Assembly (NCBI RefSeq): GCF_003148905.1 | Contig: NZ_QGHC01000003.1 | Span: 310,001 to 374,000, forward strand | Direction of reading: 5' to 3' | From: Fulvimonas soli | Lineage (GTDB): Bacteria; Pseudomonadota; Gammaproteobacteria; Xanthomonadales; Rhodanobacteraceae | DNA: 64,000 nucleotides | Position numbers and translations under genes: made by a program | Shown: in pieces, positions 17,515-27,405 of the stretch | How the letters are laid out: each line of letters opens with the position of its first letter | How positions within the stretch are numbered: position 1 is the stretch's first letter | The notes under the pieces: model-generated | What the model saw: only the letters and a program-made list of their open reading frames with translations | What the model was told of the DNA's origin: nothing | Database searches by the model: none

Positions 17515-17911
17515 GGTTTCTCCCCGTGAAAAACAGCCATGGAAGCGGCAGCAAACGGCTGCCGCACACGCCAAGCTGCATCCCTCGAAGAGCGCACCTG
17601 AACCGGCCAGGCACCTTCCTGACGCCCCCCCCCGTAGCCTTTGCGCAAAGTCGTTCACGGAACGCGCTCTTCGCTTGGCCGGGCCGAAACTCCCACAGCG
17701 TGCAACTTCATGTCAACGATTTCTTTCGATTTGCGTAACACCAGATCCGCAATTTCTGATCGGTGTCGCACAAATCCACCCTCGCCCAGCCGCGGTCAGC
17801 CCGCGACTGGAACGTCTCGAAAGGTTCCGAGGGATGAGGAGCAAGAAAATGCCACCTGCGAAGACGCAGGAAGGCGGCCTCATGGCGAGGCCCGATCGAA
17901 TATTCCGGAAC
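17515..17911. other. Intergenic region: TonB-receptor leader and tRNA-Pro 3' flank
   Basis: No gene is visible in these 397 bases. On the minus strand a perfect -35 hexamer TTGACA (17716-17711) has only a poor -10 partner, so the receptor promoter is uncertain. A CCTGCG/CGCAGG hairpin with an AAGA (plus-strand) loop at 17855-17870, followed on the minus strand by a T-rich TGGCATTTTCTT, could terminate tRNA-Pro transcription. The stretch 17700-17770 is notably AT-richer than its surroundings. Confidence 0.45.
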
Positions 17912-17988
17912 TGGTCGGGGTGGCGGGATTCGAACCCACGACCCCCTGCCCCCCAGGCAGATGCGCTACCAGGCTGCGCTACACCCCG
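17912..17988 (-). tRNA. tRNA-Pro (anticodon GGG)
   Basis: 77 nt including an encoded CCA end. The 7-bp acceptor stem CGGGGTG/CACCCCG, D-arm with AGCCTGGTAGC, anticodon loop CTGGGGG (anticodon GGG, decoding CCC/CCU) and T-arm GTGGGTTCGAATCCCGC are all present on the minus strand. The cloverleaf is intact. It lies downstream of the translation operon with its own likely promoter at 18005-18033. Confidence 0.97.
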
Positions 17989-18004
17989 ACGACCGGAATG
18001 GAAA

Positions 18005-18033
18005 AGTCTAGCAGCTTCGCGGCGGGCTGCGAA
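18005..18033 (-). promoter_or_regulatory. Predicted promoter of tRNA-Pro
   Basis: Minus strand: -35 TTCGCA (18033-18028), 17-base spacer, -10 TAGACT (18010-18005); predicted transcription start about 10 bases before the tRNA 5' end. It sits just beyond the merR stop, so tRNA-Pro need not depend on the upstream operon. Confidence 0.45.
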
Positions 18034-18037
18034 GCGG

Positions 18038-18394
18038 TCAGCGGCGCAGCAGGCTCAGCACTTCCTCCAGCTCCATGCGCACCTGGCGCACGATCTGGTG
18101 CGAAAGGCTCGATTCCATGCGCGCCTGCGGGCCTTCCAGCCGCGCGCGCGCGCCGGTGATGGTGAAACCCTCGTCGTACAGCAGGCCGCGGATCTGGCGG
18201 ATCATCAGCACGTCGTGGCGCTGGTAGTAGCGGCGGTTGCCGCGCCGCTTCACCGGGTTGAGCGCCGGGAACTCCTGCTCCCAGTAGCGCAGCACGTGCG
18301 GCTTCACCCCGCACAGCTCGCTCACCTCGCCGATGGTGAAGTAGCGCTTGGCCGGGATGGGGGGCAGCTCGGTGTTATTCCCTTGGTCCAGCAT
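18038..18394 (-). CDS. MerR-family transcriptional regulator
   Basis: 118-residue DNA-binding protein with a MerR winged-helix domain at about residues 17-85 ([22 protein letters not shown], split here as seen: [13 protein letters not shown] then [13 protein letters not shown]). [13 protein letters not shown] forms the wing, and a short C-terminal helix replaces any effector domain. No conserved metal-binding cysteines are present, so it is not a metal sensor of the MerR/CueR type. Its start overlaps the 3' end of ihfA by 20 bases, a linkage conserved in many gammaproteobacteria. Its targets are not known. Confidence 0.9.
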   Translation of the reverse strand: MLDQGNNTELPPIPAKRYFTIGEVSELCGVKPHVLRYWEQEFPALNPVKRRGNRRYYQRHDVLMIRQIRGLLYDEGFTITGARARLEGPQARMESSLSHQIVRQVRMELEEVLSLLRR

Positions 18395-18674
18395 AGCCCT
18401 CGACTCGCACCTTGAGTTTCTGTCCCGGCCGGAACGTCACCACCCGCCGCGCGGAGATCGGGATCTCCTCGCCGGTCTTGGGGTTGCGCCCGGGACGCTG
18501 GTTCTTCATGCGCAGGTCGAAGTTGCCGAAGCCGGACAGCTTCACCTGCTCGCCGCGCTCCAGCGCCTCGCGGACCACCTCGAAATAGGCGTCCACGAAT
18601 TCCTTCGCCTCGCGCTTGTTGAGGCCCACTTCGAGGAAAAGGCGCTCGGCCATCTCCGCCTTGGTCAGCGCCAT
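18375..18674 (-). CDS. ihfA: Integration host factor subunit alpha
   Basis: 99-residue DNA-bending protein that pairs with IhfB and acts in nucleoid architecture, replication, recombination and transcription. [13 protein letters not shown], the conserved arm region [26 protein letters not shown] (interrupted here only for length) and the [14 protein letters not shown] end are typical of the alpha subunit. The start is one base beyond the pheT stop, so translation is probably coupled; GAGG lies five bases upstream. The order pheS-pheT-ihfA-merR is conserved in gammaproteobacteria. Confidence 0.97.
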   Translation of the reverse strand: MALTKAEMAERLFLEVGLNKREAKEFVDAYFEVVREALERGEQVKLSGFGNFDLRMKNQRPGRNPKTGEEIPISARRVVTFRPGQKLKVRVEGYAGPRE

Positions 18675-18675
18675 C

Positions 18676-21054
18676 TCAACCTCGCAACCTTGCCTTGCAT
18701 GCCGTCTCCAACGCCGTGACCGCCTCGCGCACACAACGGTCCGCGTCGTCGTCGGTAAGCGTGCGTGAAGCGTCCTGCAAAATCAAGCCCATAGCGAGAC
18801 TCTTGCGTCCGGATTCGATCCCCTTGCCGCTGTAGCGGTCGAACAGCCGCAATTCGCACAGCACGCCGCCGAGCTTGCCCCGCACCACCTGCTCGATCTG
18901 TGACCAGCTCACCTCTTCCGGAAGCTCCACCGCGATGTCGCGGCGCACCAGCGGGAAGCGCGGCACCGGCTGCGCCCGGGGCAGGCGGCGGGCCAGCAGC
19001 GGTTCCAGCGCCAGCTCCAGCACGTGCACGTCCGGGCCCAGGTCCAGCGCCCTGGCCAGCTGCGGATGCAGCGCGCCGAGGTAGCCCGCCGTCACGCCGT
19101 CGCGCGCCACCCGGGCGCCGCGCCCGGGGTGCAGCCAGGGCGGCAGGCCGTCGGCATGCACCGACCAGCGCCCCGGCTCGCCGCCCCAGGCGATCAGCGC
19201 GTCCAGCTCGCCCTTGAGGTCGTAGAAGTCCAGCGGGCGCGCGGCCTCGCCCCACTGCTCGGCGCGCGCCGCGCCGCAGGCGGCGATCGCCAGGCTGGGC
19301 GTCTCCACCGGCGGGTCGCCCGCGCCGAACACCCGGGCCACCTCGAACAGCCGCACCCGCTCCTGCTGGCGCGCGCGGTTGTGCCGCAGCGCCTCCACCA
19401 GGCCCGGCAGCAGCGAGGGGCGCATCACCGCCAGGTCCGCCGAGAGCGGGTTGGCCAGCGGCACCAGGCCACCGGCGAAACCCCAGCGCGCCAGCAGTTC
19501 CTCCGGCACGAAGGAAAGGTTGACCGCCTCGTAGTAGCCGCGGGCCGCCAATTGCTCGCGCAGGGCCAGCTCGCCGATGCGCGCCTCCGGCTCGACGGCG
19601 AGCCTCAGCGCGCCGGCCGGCGTGTGGGTGGGGATGTTGTCGTAGCCGTGGATGCGCGCGACCTCCTCGATCAGGTCCTCCTCGCGCTCGATGTCGAAGC
19701 GCCGGCTGGGCGCGGTGATGCGCCAGCCCTCGCCCGTCGCCTCCACGTGCATGCCCAGCGCGGTGAAGATGCGCACCACCTCGGCATCCGGCACCGCCAC
19801 GCCCAGCACGCGCGCCAGGCGCGCGCGGCGCAGCGCGACCGGCTGCGGCACGGGCAGGTCCTGCGCGCGCTCGGCGGCCAGCACCGGGCCGGCCCGGCCG
19901 CCGGCGATCGCCAGCAGCAGCTCGGTCGCCCGCTCCAGCGCGCGCCGCGGCAGCTCGGGATCGACGCCGCGCTCGAAGCGGTGCGAGGCGTCGGTGTGCA
20001 GGCCGAGCCTGCGCGCGCGGCCCATGATCGCCGCCGGCGCGAAGTGCGCCGCCTCCAGGAACACGTCGCGGGTGGCGTCGGTGACGCGCGAGTCGTGGCC
20101 GCCCATCACGCCGGCCACCGCCAGCGCCTTGCGCTCGTCGGCGATCACCACGAAGCCCTCGTCGAGCTTCGCCTCGCTGCCGTCGAGCAGCTTCAGCGCC
20201 TCGCCGGCGCGGGCATGACGCACCACCACGTCGCCCTCCAGCGCGCCGTTGTCGAAGGCGTGCAGCGGCTGGCCCAGCTCCAGCATCACGTAGTTGGTGA
20301 TGTCGACCACCGCGCCGATGGGCCGCAGGCCCGCGCGGCGCAGGCGCTCGGCCAGCCACAGCGGCGTGCGCGCGGCCGGGTCGATGCCCTCGACGACGCG
20401 GCCGAGGTAGCGCGGCGCGTCGGCCCCGGCCTCGAGGCGGATGCCGCGGCGCGCCCCGGACGCCACCGGCGCGGGCGCCTGCCCGCCCGCCTTCACGTGG
20501 CTGCCGAACAGCGCCGCCACGTCGTGCGCCAGGCCGAGCAGGCCCAGGCAGTCGGGACGGTTGGGGGTGAGCTTGAGCTCGATGCTGGCGTCGGGCAGGC
20601 CCAGGTAGTCGGCCAGCGGCGCGCCCACCGGCGCGTCGGCCGGCAGTTCCAGCAGGCCGGAGGCGTCGGCGTCGATGCCCAGCTCCTTGGCCGAGCAGAG
20701 CATGCCCAAGGATTCCACCCCGCGCAGCTTCGCCGCCTTGATCGAGACGCCGCCCGGCAGCGTGGCGCCGACCGTCGCCAGCGGCGCCTTCAGGCCGACG
20801 CGCGCGTTCGGCGCGCCGCACACGATCTGCAGCGGCGCGCTCTGCCCCGCGTCCACCTTGCACACCTTGAGGCGGTCGGCCTCGGGGTGCTTCTCGGCGG
20901 CGACGATCTCGGCCACCACCACGCCGGCCAGGCCCTCGCCCAACGCGGTCAGCTCTTCCACTTCCAGCCCCGCCATGGTCAGCGCGTGGGCCAGTTGCGC
21001 GCGGTCGGCCTGGATCTCGACCAGTTCGCGCAGCCAGTTTTCGGAGAATTTCAT
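18676..21054 (-). CDS. pheT: Phenylalanyl-tRNA synthetase beta subunit
   Basis: 792 residues, close to the 795 of E. coli; forms the (alpha-beta)2 synthetase with PheS to charge tRNA-Phe. The tRNA-binding B2 domain (about 40-150, [15 protein letters not shown]), B3/B4 editing region (TPNRPDCLG), B5 domain and catalytic-like B6/B7 core are followed by the anticodon-binding FDX-ACB domain ([18 protein letters not shown], residues ~700-792). It is separated from pheS by 115 bases that carry a perfect 25-bp inverted repeat, unusual for a gene pair that is normally tightly coupled. Confidence 0.97.
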   Translation of the reverse strand: MKFSENWLRELVEIQADRAQLAHALTMAGLEVEELTALGEGLAGVVVAEIVAAEKHPEADRLKVCKVDAGQSAPLQIVCGAPNARVGLKAPLATVGATLPGGVSIKAAKLRGVESLGMLCSAKELGIDADASGLLELPADAPVGAPLADYLGLPDASIELKLTPNRPDCLGLLGLAHDVAALFGSHVKAGGQAPAPVASGARRGIRLEAGADAPRYLGRVVEGIDPAARTPLWLAERLRRAGLRPIGAVVDITNYVMLELGQPLHAFDNGALEGDVVVRHARAGEALKLLDGSEAKLDEGFVVIADERKALAVAGVMGGHDSRVTDATRDVFLEAAHFAPAAIMGRARRLGLHTDASHRFERGVDPELPRRALERATELLLAIAGGRAGPVLAAERAQDLPVPQPVALRRARLARVLGVAVPDAEVVRIFTALGMHVEATGEGWRITAPSRRFDIEREEDLIEEVARIHGYDNIPTHTPAGALRLAVEPEARIGELALREQLAARGYYEAVNLSFVPEELLARWGFAGGLVPLANPLSADLAVMRPSLLPGLVEALRHNRARQQERVRLFEVARVFGAGDPPVETPSLAIAACGAARAEQWGEAARPLDFYDLKGELDALIAWGGEPGRWSVHADGLPPWLHPGRGARVARDGVTAGYLGALHPQLARALDLGPDVHVLELALEPLLARRLPRAQPVPRFPLVRRDIAVELPEEVSWSQIEQVVRGKLGGVLCELRLFDRYSGKGIESGRKSLAMGLILQDASRTLTDDDADRCVREAVTALETACKARLRG

Positions 21055-21078
21055 GTTCGGCTCACTTGGATTGATGCG

Positions 21079-21163
21079 AGGGGCGAGGGACGAGTAGCGA
21101 GGGCGCGACGACCGATTGCCACGACGTTCGGGCCTGCACCCTCGCTACTCGTCCCTCGCCCCT
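21079..21163. repeat. Perfect 25-bp inverted repeat between pheS and pheT
   Basis: Arm 21079-21103 begins AGGGGCGAGGGACGAGTAG and its exact reverse complement is at 21139-21163, with a 35-base spacer. The arms contain the short tandem-like unit CGAGGGACGAGTAGCGAGGG. On the pheS-pheT mRNA this would form a very stable stem-loop. It has no U-run, so it is more likely a dispersed intergenic repeat than a terminator. Confidence 0.88.
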
Positions 21164-21169
21164 TTCCAC

Positions 21170-22327
<1,158 letters not shown>

Positions 22328-22350
22328 AGCGAACGCGAAAAGCGACGTCA

Positions 22351-22389
22351 TTAAACAAAAACGGGGAGAAGGCGTCGGCCTTCTCCCCG
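22351..22389 (-). terminator. Intrinsic terminator between rplT and pheS
   Basis: On the minus strand a 12-bp stem (CGGGGAGAAGGC and its complement, loop CGAC) is followed by TTTTTGTTTAA. It begins 56 bases after the rplT stop. It should end most infC-rpmI-rplT transcripts or attenuate pheST; a second small hairpin (GCCTTCAT...ATGAAGGC, 22402-22419) precedes it. Confidence 0.88.
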
Positions 22390-22444
22390 CACTTAATTTG
22401 TGCCTTCATCCATGAAGGCGCAAGCACCTTGGCTTGCACACAAA

Positions 22445-22804
22445 TTACGCCGCCAGGCTGGCCTTCGCCTTCTCCGCGATCGCGCCGAACGCCTTGATGT
22501 CGTGCACGGCGATGTCCGCCAGCACCTTGCGGTCGACCACGATGCCGGCCTTGTTCAGGCCGTTGATGAGGCGGCTGTAGGACAGGCCGAACTGGCGCGC
22601 CGCGGCGTTGATGCGCACGATCCACAGGGCGCGGAACTGGCGCTTCTTCTGCTTGCGGCCGATGTAGGCGTACTGGCCGGCCTTGATGACGGCCTGGTTG
22701 GCGGCGCGGAAAATCTTGCGGCGGGCGTTGTAGTAGCCCTTCGCGCGGCCGATGATCTTCTTGTGACGACGACGGGCGGTAACGCCACGCTTCACACGAG
22801 CCAT
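22445..22804 (-). CDS. rplT: 50S ribosomal protein L20
   Basis: 119-residue basic ribosomal protein binding 23S rRNA early in 50S assembly. [37 protein letters not shown] and [18 protein letters not shown] are diagnostic. It lies 18 bases after rpmI, the usual pair. In E. coli, L20 represses translation of rpmI-rplT by binding the leader RNA; whether this holds here cannot be judged from the sequence alone. Confidence 0.99.
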   Translation of the reverse strand: MARVKRGVTARRRHKKIIGRAKGYYNARRKIFRAANQAVIKAGQYAYIGRKQKKRQFRALWIVRINAAARQFGLSYSRLINGLNKAGIVVDRKVLADIAVHDIKAFGAIAEKAKASLAA

Positions 22805-22822
22805 GGTGGTCTCCTCCTCGCC

Positions 22823-23020
22823 TTACAGGTACGGCAGCATGCGCGCCACACCCTTGGTGTCGCACGCCTTGACGTGGTTGGGAGCGCGCAGGCCGCGCTT
22901 ACGCTTGGTCGACTTCTTGGTCAGGATGTGCGACTTGAAGGCGTGACCGGCCTTGAACTTGCCGGAAGCGGTCTTGCGAAAACGCTTCGCCGCCGCCCGG
23001 TTGGTCTTGATCTTGGGCAT
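22823..23020 (-). CDS. rpmI: 50S ribosomal protein L35
   Basis: 65-residue very basic protein of the large ribosomal subunit. [34 protein letters not shown] and the terminal [16 protein letters not shown] match the family along its length. It is co-transcribed with rplT. Upstream lies an unusually long 495-base gap to infC that contains a terminator and repeats, so a separate promoter for rpmI-rplT is likely. Confidence 0.99.
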   Translation of the reverse strand: MPKIKTNRAAAKRFRKTASGKFKAGHAFKSHILTKKSTKRKRGLRAPNHVKACDTKGVARMLPYL

Positions 23021-23480
23021 GGGAATGCTCCGTATTCGGTTTCCGACTGATCCGGCGGCGGCCGCGGGCCGCGCTTTCCATCCTGCCGCGATCGGTTCAC
23101 GACCCTTCCTGGCGGGCCGAACCGGCGATTATAGGGAGGAGTGCGGGGTTTTGCCAGCCTTGGGCGAGGCGGGGCAGGCAGGGCCGCCCGTGGCAACGGG
23201 CTGGAGGCGGTAGGTGCCGGGTGAGCTCCGCCCCCATTTCCCGCGGGACGCACTCCCTCCCGGCAAGACGGGTTGGACAGGGGGCCCGCGGCTTTCAGGC
23301 ACGGCCGACAGCCTCGGGAAAGGCGCTGGGTGACCAGCCCTTCGGCTGTTGAAAAGCGCCTTCTGCTTTCGCGGGAAAGACGGGGGCCTGATTGAGGCTT
23401 TTCGCGGGGGTGGCCCCCTCACCCCGGCCCTCTCCCTGGAGGGGAGAGGGAGCAACAGCTGGCGGCGGGACGGCCAAGGC
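23021..23480. repeat. infC-rpmI intergenic region with two intergenic repeats
   Basis: No gene is visible. Positions 23331-23392 carry a unit (TGACCAGCCCTTCGGCTGTT then GAAAAGCGCC) repeated almost exactly at 27464-27516. Positions 23413-23453 carry a CCCTCTCCC/GGGGAGAGGG element of the class found at 22193 and 61069. The rest, 23021-23330, must hold the rpmI leader and any promoter, but I could not assign either with confidence. Confidence 0.7.
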
Positions 23481-23503
23481 AAGAAAAAGCGGCCCGGGGC
23501 CGC
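23481..23503 (-). terminator. Intrinsic terminator directly after infC
   Basis: Minus strand: GCGGCC stem, CCG loop, GGCCGC, then TTTTTCTT. It begins 12 bases after the infC stop. Its position implies that thrS-infC transcripts partly end here and that rpmI-rplT needs read-through or its own promoter. Confidence 0.8.
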
Positions 23504-23515
23504 TCTTTCCGAAAG

Positions 23516-24040
23516 CTACTTCTTCTTGGGGCCGATCATCATCACCATCTGGCGCCCTTCCAGGCGCGGGAAGGACTCGACCACGCCGTTCTCGCCGACG
23601 TCCTCCTGGATCTTCTTGGCCAGGTTCTGGCCCAGGTCCTGGTGGGACATCTCGCGGCCGCGGAAGCGGATGGTGACCTTGACCTTGTCGCCCTCCTCCA
23701 GGAAGCGGAGCATGTTGCGCAGCTTGATCTGGTAGTCGCCCACGTCCGTGACCGGACGGAACTTCACTTCCTTGATCTCGATCTGCTTCTGCTTGCGCTT
23801 GGCGGCCTGGGCCTTCTTCTGGGCTTCGAACTTGAACTTGCCGTAGTCCATGATGCGGCAGACCGGCGGGTCGCCGTTCGGCTGGATCTCGACCAGGTCG
23901 AGCCCGAATTCCTCGGCCGCGCGCAGTGCCTCGTCGCGACTGAGAATGCCGAGCTGCTCCGAATCCGGCCCGATCACGCGCACGCGCGGGACGCGGATTT
24001 CATGGTTGCGGCGATTGCCCTTGGTGTCGGTGGTGGCGAT
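23516..24040 (-). CDS. infC: Translation initiation factor IF-3 (AUC start)
   Basis: 174 residues with this start. IF-3 binds the 30S subunit, prevents premature 50S joining and proofreads start codons. The N-domain ([20 protein letters not shown]), linker and C-domain ([13 protein letters not shown], ending GPKKK) are complete. No ATG/GTG gives the conserved N-terminus; an ATC at 24040-24038 does, with GGAGG eight bases upstream, giving [19 protein letters not shown]-3 genes often begin with AUU, AUC or AUA, which lets IF-3 repress its own translation. A GTG at 23983 would remove 19 conserved residues and is rejected. It follows thrS by 42 bases. Confidence 0.93.
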   Translation of the reverse strand: MATTDTKGNRRNHEIRVPRVRVIGPDSEQLGILSRDEALRAAEEFGLDLVEIQPNGDPPVCRIMDYGKFKFEAQKKAQAAKRKQKQIEIKEVKFRPVTDVGDYQIKLRNMLRFLEEGDKVKVTIRFRGREMSHQDLGQNLAKKIQEDVGENGVVESFPRLEGRQMVMMIGPKKK

Positions 24041-24082
24041 ACCACTATCCTCCAGAAGTGTTGCTTGATATGGCCGGCCCGC

Positions 24083-25984
24083 TCAGCGGCGGGTCTCGGC
24101 CTCCAGGCGCCCGATGAAGTCGGCCAGCGGCATGCTGCCCAGGTCTTCACCCGAACGTGTACGCACGGAAACGGCCCCCGCCTCCTTCTCGCGATCACCG
24201 ACGACCAGCAGGTAGGGCACTTTCTGCAACGTATGTTCGCGGATTTTATAGCCGACCTTCTCGTTGCGCAAATCGGCCTGCACGCGGAAGCCTTTGTCGA
24301 CAAGGGCTTGCGCGACCTGGCGGACATAATCGGCCTGCGCGTCGGTGATCGAGAACACCGCCGCCTGCACCGGCGCCAGCCAGGCCGGCAGCAGGCCGGC
24401 ATGGTGCTCGATCAGGATGCCGATGAAGCGCTCCATCGAGCCCACGATGGCCCGGTGCAGCATCACCGGGTGGCGGCGCTGGCTGTGCTCGTCCACGTAC
24501 TCGGCGCCCAGCCGCTCGGGCATCATGAAGTCCACCTGCATGGTGCCGACCTGCCAGGCGCGGCCGATCGAGTCCTTCATGTGGTACTCGATCTTGGGGC
24601 CGTAGAAGGCGCCCTCGCCCGGCAGCTCCTCCCACGCGACGCCGGCCGAGCGCAGCGCGGCGCGCAGCGCCTCCTCGGCCTTGTCCCACACCTCGTCCGA
24701 GCCGATGCGCTTGTCCGGGCGCAGCGCGATCTTCAGCGCGATGTCGTCGAAGCCGAAGTCGGCGTAGACCTGCATCGCCTGCCGGTGGAAGGCGGTGACC
24801 TCCGGCTCGATCTGCTCGGGCGTGCAGAACACGTGGCCGTCGTCCTGGGTGAACGCGCGCACGCGCATGATGCCGTGCAGCGCGCCGGACGGCTCGTTGC
24901 GGTGGCAGCCGCCGAACTCGCCGTAGCGGATCGGCAGGTCGCGGTAGCTGTGCAGGCCGGCGTTGAAGATCTGCACGTGGCCGGGGCAGTTCATCGGCTT
25001 GAGCGCGTAGGTGCGCTTCTCCGACTCGGTGAAGAACATGTTCTCGGCGTAGTTGTCCCAGTGGCCGGACTTCTTCCACAGCGAGACGTCGAGCACCTGC
25101 GGGCAGCGCACCTCCTGGTAGCCGCTCTTCCTGTACACGTTGCGCATGTACTGCTCGACCTGCTGCCAGATCGCCCAGCCCTTCGGGTGCCAGAACACCA
25201 TGCCCGGGCCTTCCTCCTGCTGGTGGAACAGGTCGAGCTGCTTGCCGATCTTGCGGTGGTCGCGCTTCTCGGCCTCCTCCAGCTGGTGCAGGTAGGCCTT
25301 CAGGTCCTTGTCGCTGAGCCAGGCGGTGCCGTAGATGCGCGTGAGCATCGCGTTGCTGGAGTCGCCGCGCCAGTACGCGCCGGCCACCTTCATCAGCTTG
25401 AACGCGCGCAGCTTGCCGGTGTTGGGCACGTGCGGGCCGCGGCACAGGTCGGTGAACTCGCCCTGCGTGTACAGCGACAGCTCCTCGCCGGCCGGGATCG
25501 ACTCGATGATCTCGGCCTTGTATTCCTCGCCGAGGCCGCGGAAGAAGGCGATCGCCTCGTCGCGCGACTTCACGCTGCGCGTCACCGGCAGCGCCTCCTT
25601 GACGATCTTCTCCATCTCCGCCTGGATCTTCTCCAGGTCCTCGGGGGTGAAGGGGCGCTCGTAGGCGAAGTCGTAGTAGAAGCCGTTGTCGATCACCGGG
25701 CCGATGGTGACCTGCGCGCCGGGGTACAGGCGCTGCACCGCCTGCGCCAGCAGGTGCGCGGTGGAGTGGCGCAGGATGTCCAGCGCCTCCGGGCTCTTCT
25801 CGGTGACGATCTCGACGCGGGCGTCGTGGTCGATGGCGTAGCTGGCGTCCACCAGCCGGCCGTCCACCTTGCCGGCCAGGGTCGCCTTGGCCAGGCCGGC
25901 GCCGATGGAGGCGGCCACGTCCTGCACCGTGACGGGGTGGTCGAAGGGCTTCTTGCTGCCGTCGGGTAGCGTGATCTCGATCAT
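24083..25984 (-). CDS. thrS: Threonyl-tRNA synthetase
   Basis: 633 residues (E. coli 642). The N-terminal TGS domain ([20 protein letters not shown]) and editing domain (t[26 protein letters not shown]) come first. The class-II core has a zinc site and motif region [29 protein letters not shown] and [10 protein letters not shown], and the C-terminal anticodon domain ends [12 protein letters not shown]. Start by family alignment at ATG 25984; no strong ribosome site is seen. It is the first gene of the thrS-infC operon. A threonine-rich leader frame plus terminator/antiterminator lies 80-160 bases upstream, suggesting transcription attenuation. Confidence 0.98.
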   Translation of the reverse strand: MIEITLPDGSKKPFDHPVTVQDVAASIGAGLAKATLAGKVDGRLVDASYAIDHDARVEIVTEKSPEALDILRHSTAHLLAQAVQRLYPGAQVTIGPVIDNGFYYDFAYERPFTPEDLEKIQAEMEKIVKEALPVTRSVKSRDEAIAFFRGLGEEYKAEIIESIPAGEELSLYTQGEFTDLCRGPHVPNTGKLRAFKLMKVAGAYWRGDSSNAMLTRIYGTAWLSDKDLKAYLHQLEEAEKRDHRKIGKQLDLFHQQEEGPGMVFWHPKGWAIWQQVEQYMRNVYRKSGYQEVRCPQVLDVSLWKKSGHWDNYAENMFFTESEKRTYALKPMNCPGHVQIFNAGLHSYRDLPIRYGEFGGCHRNEPSGALHGIMRVRAFTQDDGHVFCTPEQIEPEVTAFHRQAMQVYADFGFDDIALKIALRPDKRIGSDEVWDKAEEALRAALRSAGVAWEELPGEGAFYGPKIEYHMKDSIGRAWQVGTMQVDFMMPERLGAEYVDEHSQRRHPVMLHRAIVGSMERFIGILIEHHAGLLPAWLAPVQAAVFSITDAQADYVRQVAQALVDKGFRVQADLRNEKVGYKIREHTLQKVPYLLVVGDREKEAGAVSVRTRSGEDLGSMPLADFIGRLEAETRR

Positions 25985-26065
25985 GGTTCGTGCCTGTTGC
26001 GTCGCGTCGCCGGGACGCCGCTTTCTTCTCGATGTGGAATCCGTCCGTGGCTCGCCCGGACGGCG

Positions 26066-26117
26066 GGCAAAAATAAAGGGCGCCACGCGCCCTCTGCCGG
26101 AAGCCTAAGGCGTGGCG
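26066..26117 (-). promoter_or_regulatory. Predicted thrS attenuator (terminator and antiterminator)
   Basis: Minus strand: terminator stem AGGGCGC (26093-26087), loop GTG, GCGCCCT (26083-26077), then TTTATTTTT. The segment CGCCACGC (26117-26110) is perfectly complementary over 8 bp to GCGTGGCG (26088-26081), which spans the terminator's loop and parts of both arms, so the two structures exclude each other. CGCCACGC starts three bases beyond the stop of the leader frame, so a ribosome at that stop would mask it (terminator forms). One stalled at the early Thr codons would leave it free (antiterminator forms). Seen: sequences and complementarity. Inferred: regulation. Confidence 0.7.
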
Positions 26118-26119
26118 GG

Positions 26120-26146
26120 TCAGGTTGGGAGCAGGGTAGTCGCCAT
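26120..26146 (-). CDS. Predicted Thr-rich leader peptide of thrS (MATTLLPT)
   Basis: Eight-codon frame ATG GCG ACT ACC CTG CTC ... TGA encoding MATTLLPT, with three threonines of eight residues. It lies between the predicted promoter (26203-26232) and the terminator/antiterminator (26066-26117). The ribosome site is weak (GAGCG region). By analogy with the thr, his and phe leaders of enterobacteria, slow decoding of the Thr codons when charged tRNA-Thr is scarce would favour read-through into thrS. Too short for statistical support by itself; the case rests on position plus the adjoining RNA elements. Confidence 0.6.
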   Translation of the reverse strand: MATTLLPT

Positions 26147-26202
26147 GTCGCACGCTCGACCGGCGCTTACGCGCGGGCCACCTCGTCGCGGATTCGTCGG
26201 GG

Positions 26203-26232
26203 AACCTAGTGTAGCCCAGGACGGCCTGTCAA
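26203..26232 (-). promoter_or_regulatory. Predicted thrS promoter
   Basis: Minus strand: perfect -35 TTGACA (26232-26227), 18-base spacer, -10-like TAGGTT (26208-26203). Predicted start near 26196, about 50 bases before the leader-peptide ATG. TACACT, partly overlapping, is an alternative -10 but with too short a spacer. The divergent epimerase gene starts at 26291. Confidence 0.5.
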
Positions 26233-26290
26233 TTCAGCGCGCCGGCCGGCGATAGAATGGCGGCCCCCTTCCCCGCCCCGGACACGACCC

Positions 26291-27313
26291 ATGCGCATCC
26301 TCGTCACCGGCACCGCCGGCTTCATCGGCGCCGCCCTGGCCGAACGGCTGCTGGCGCGGGGCGACGAGGTGTACGGCCTCGACAACCACAACGACTACTA
26401 CGATCCGGCGCTGAAGGAGGCCCGCCTGGCCCGCTTCGCCGACCACCCGCGCTACACCCACCTGCGCGCCGACCTGGCCGACGCGGCGGCGGTGAACCGC
26501 GCCTTCGCCGAGTTCCGGCCGCAGCGCGTGGCCAACCTGGCCGCGCAGGCCGGCGTGCGCTACTCGCTGAAGAACCCGCAGGCCTACGTGCAGAGCAACC
26601 TGGTCGGCTTCGGCAACGTCCTGGAGGCCTGCCGGCACGGCGCGGTCGAGCACCTGGTGTACGCCTCCTCCAGCTCGGTCTACGGCGCCAACCGCAAGCT
26701 GCCCTTCGCGGTGGAGGACGCGGTGGACCACCCGGTGAGCCTGTACGCCGCCACCAAGAAGGCCAACGAGCTGATGGCGCACAGCTACAGCCACCTGTAC
26801 GGCCTGCCCACCACCGGCCTGCGCTTCTTCACCGTGTACGGGCCGTGGGGCCGCCCGGACATGTCGCCGATGCTGTTCGCCGACCGCATCAGCCGCGGCG
26901 AGCCGATCGACGTGTTCAATTTCGGCCACCACAGCCGCGACTTCACCTACATCGACGACATCGTCGAGGGCGTGGTCCGCACGCTGGACCACGTGGCCCG
27001 GCCCGACCCGGGCTACGACGCCGAGCGGCCCAGCCCCGGCACCTCGTCGGCGCCGTACCGGGTCTACAACATCGGCAACGACCAGCCGGTGCAGCTGCTG
27101 CGCTTCATCGAGCTGCTGGAAGGGAACCTCGGCCGCACGGTGGAAAAGAACCTGCTGCCGATGCAGCCCGGCGACGTGCCCGACACCTGGGCCGACGTCT
27201 CGGCGCTGCGCCGCGACGTGGGCTACGCGCCCGATACGCCCATCGAGGAAGGCGTGGCGCGCTTCGTGGCCTGGTACCGGGGGTATTACGGGAAGCGAGT
27301 GGAGAGGCAATGA
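26291..27313 (+). CDS. UDP-glucuronate 4-epimerase-like NAD-dependent epimerase
   Basis: 340-residue extended SDR enzyme. The NAD-binding motif TGTAGFIG is at residues 7-14 and SSSSVYG contains the catalytic Ser. YAATK gives the catalytic Tyr and Lys, and GLRFFTVYGPWGRPDM is typical of the GAE/CapI/LspL branch, which interconverts UDP-glucuronate and UDP-galacturonate. DNHNDYYDPALKEARL near the N-terminus is also diagnostic of that branch. The product would feed exopolysaccharide or LPS synthesis, but no glycan cluster adjoins. It is divergent from thrS; apparently monocistronic. Confidence 0.92.
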   Translation: MRILVTGTAGFIGAALAERLLARGDEVYGLDNHNDYYDPALKEARLARFADHPRYTHLRADLADAAAVNRAFAEFRPQRVANLAAQAGVRYSLKNPQAYVQSNLVGFGNVLEACRHGAVEHLVYASSSSVYGANRKLPFAVEDAVDHPVSLYAATKKANELMAHSYSHLYGLPTTGLRFFTVYGPWGRPDMSPMLFADRISRGEPIDVFNFGHHSRDFTYIDDIVEGVVRTLDHVARPDPGYDAERPSPGTSSAPYRVYNIGNDQPVQLLRFIELLEGNLGRTVEKNLLPMQPGDVPDTWADVSALRRDVGYAPDTPIEEGVARFVAWYRGYYGKRVERQ

Positions 27314-27405
27314 AGCAAGGGGCGCCCGGAACCGCCCTCGCTTCTCACCACCCGCTCCCGCTCTCAGGACCGTCGTTCATGGCCCCAGCCATCCCACACG
27401 CGAAA

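Noticed and set aside
14347-17529. Very long open frame on the plus strand opposite the first TonB receptor
   Set aside because: It is the antisense of a well-conserved receptor, is dominated by Val/Ala/His/Arg/Gly as expected for reverse frames at 70 % GC, and has no recognisable domain. Similar shadows lie opposite the second receptor, uvrB, thrS and pheT.
17688-17716. Strong promoter for the first TonB receptor
   Set aside because: The -35 is perfect TTGACA but no acceptable -10 lies 16-18 bases away, so it is mentioned only as a possibility.
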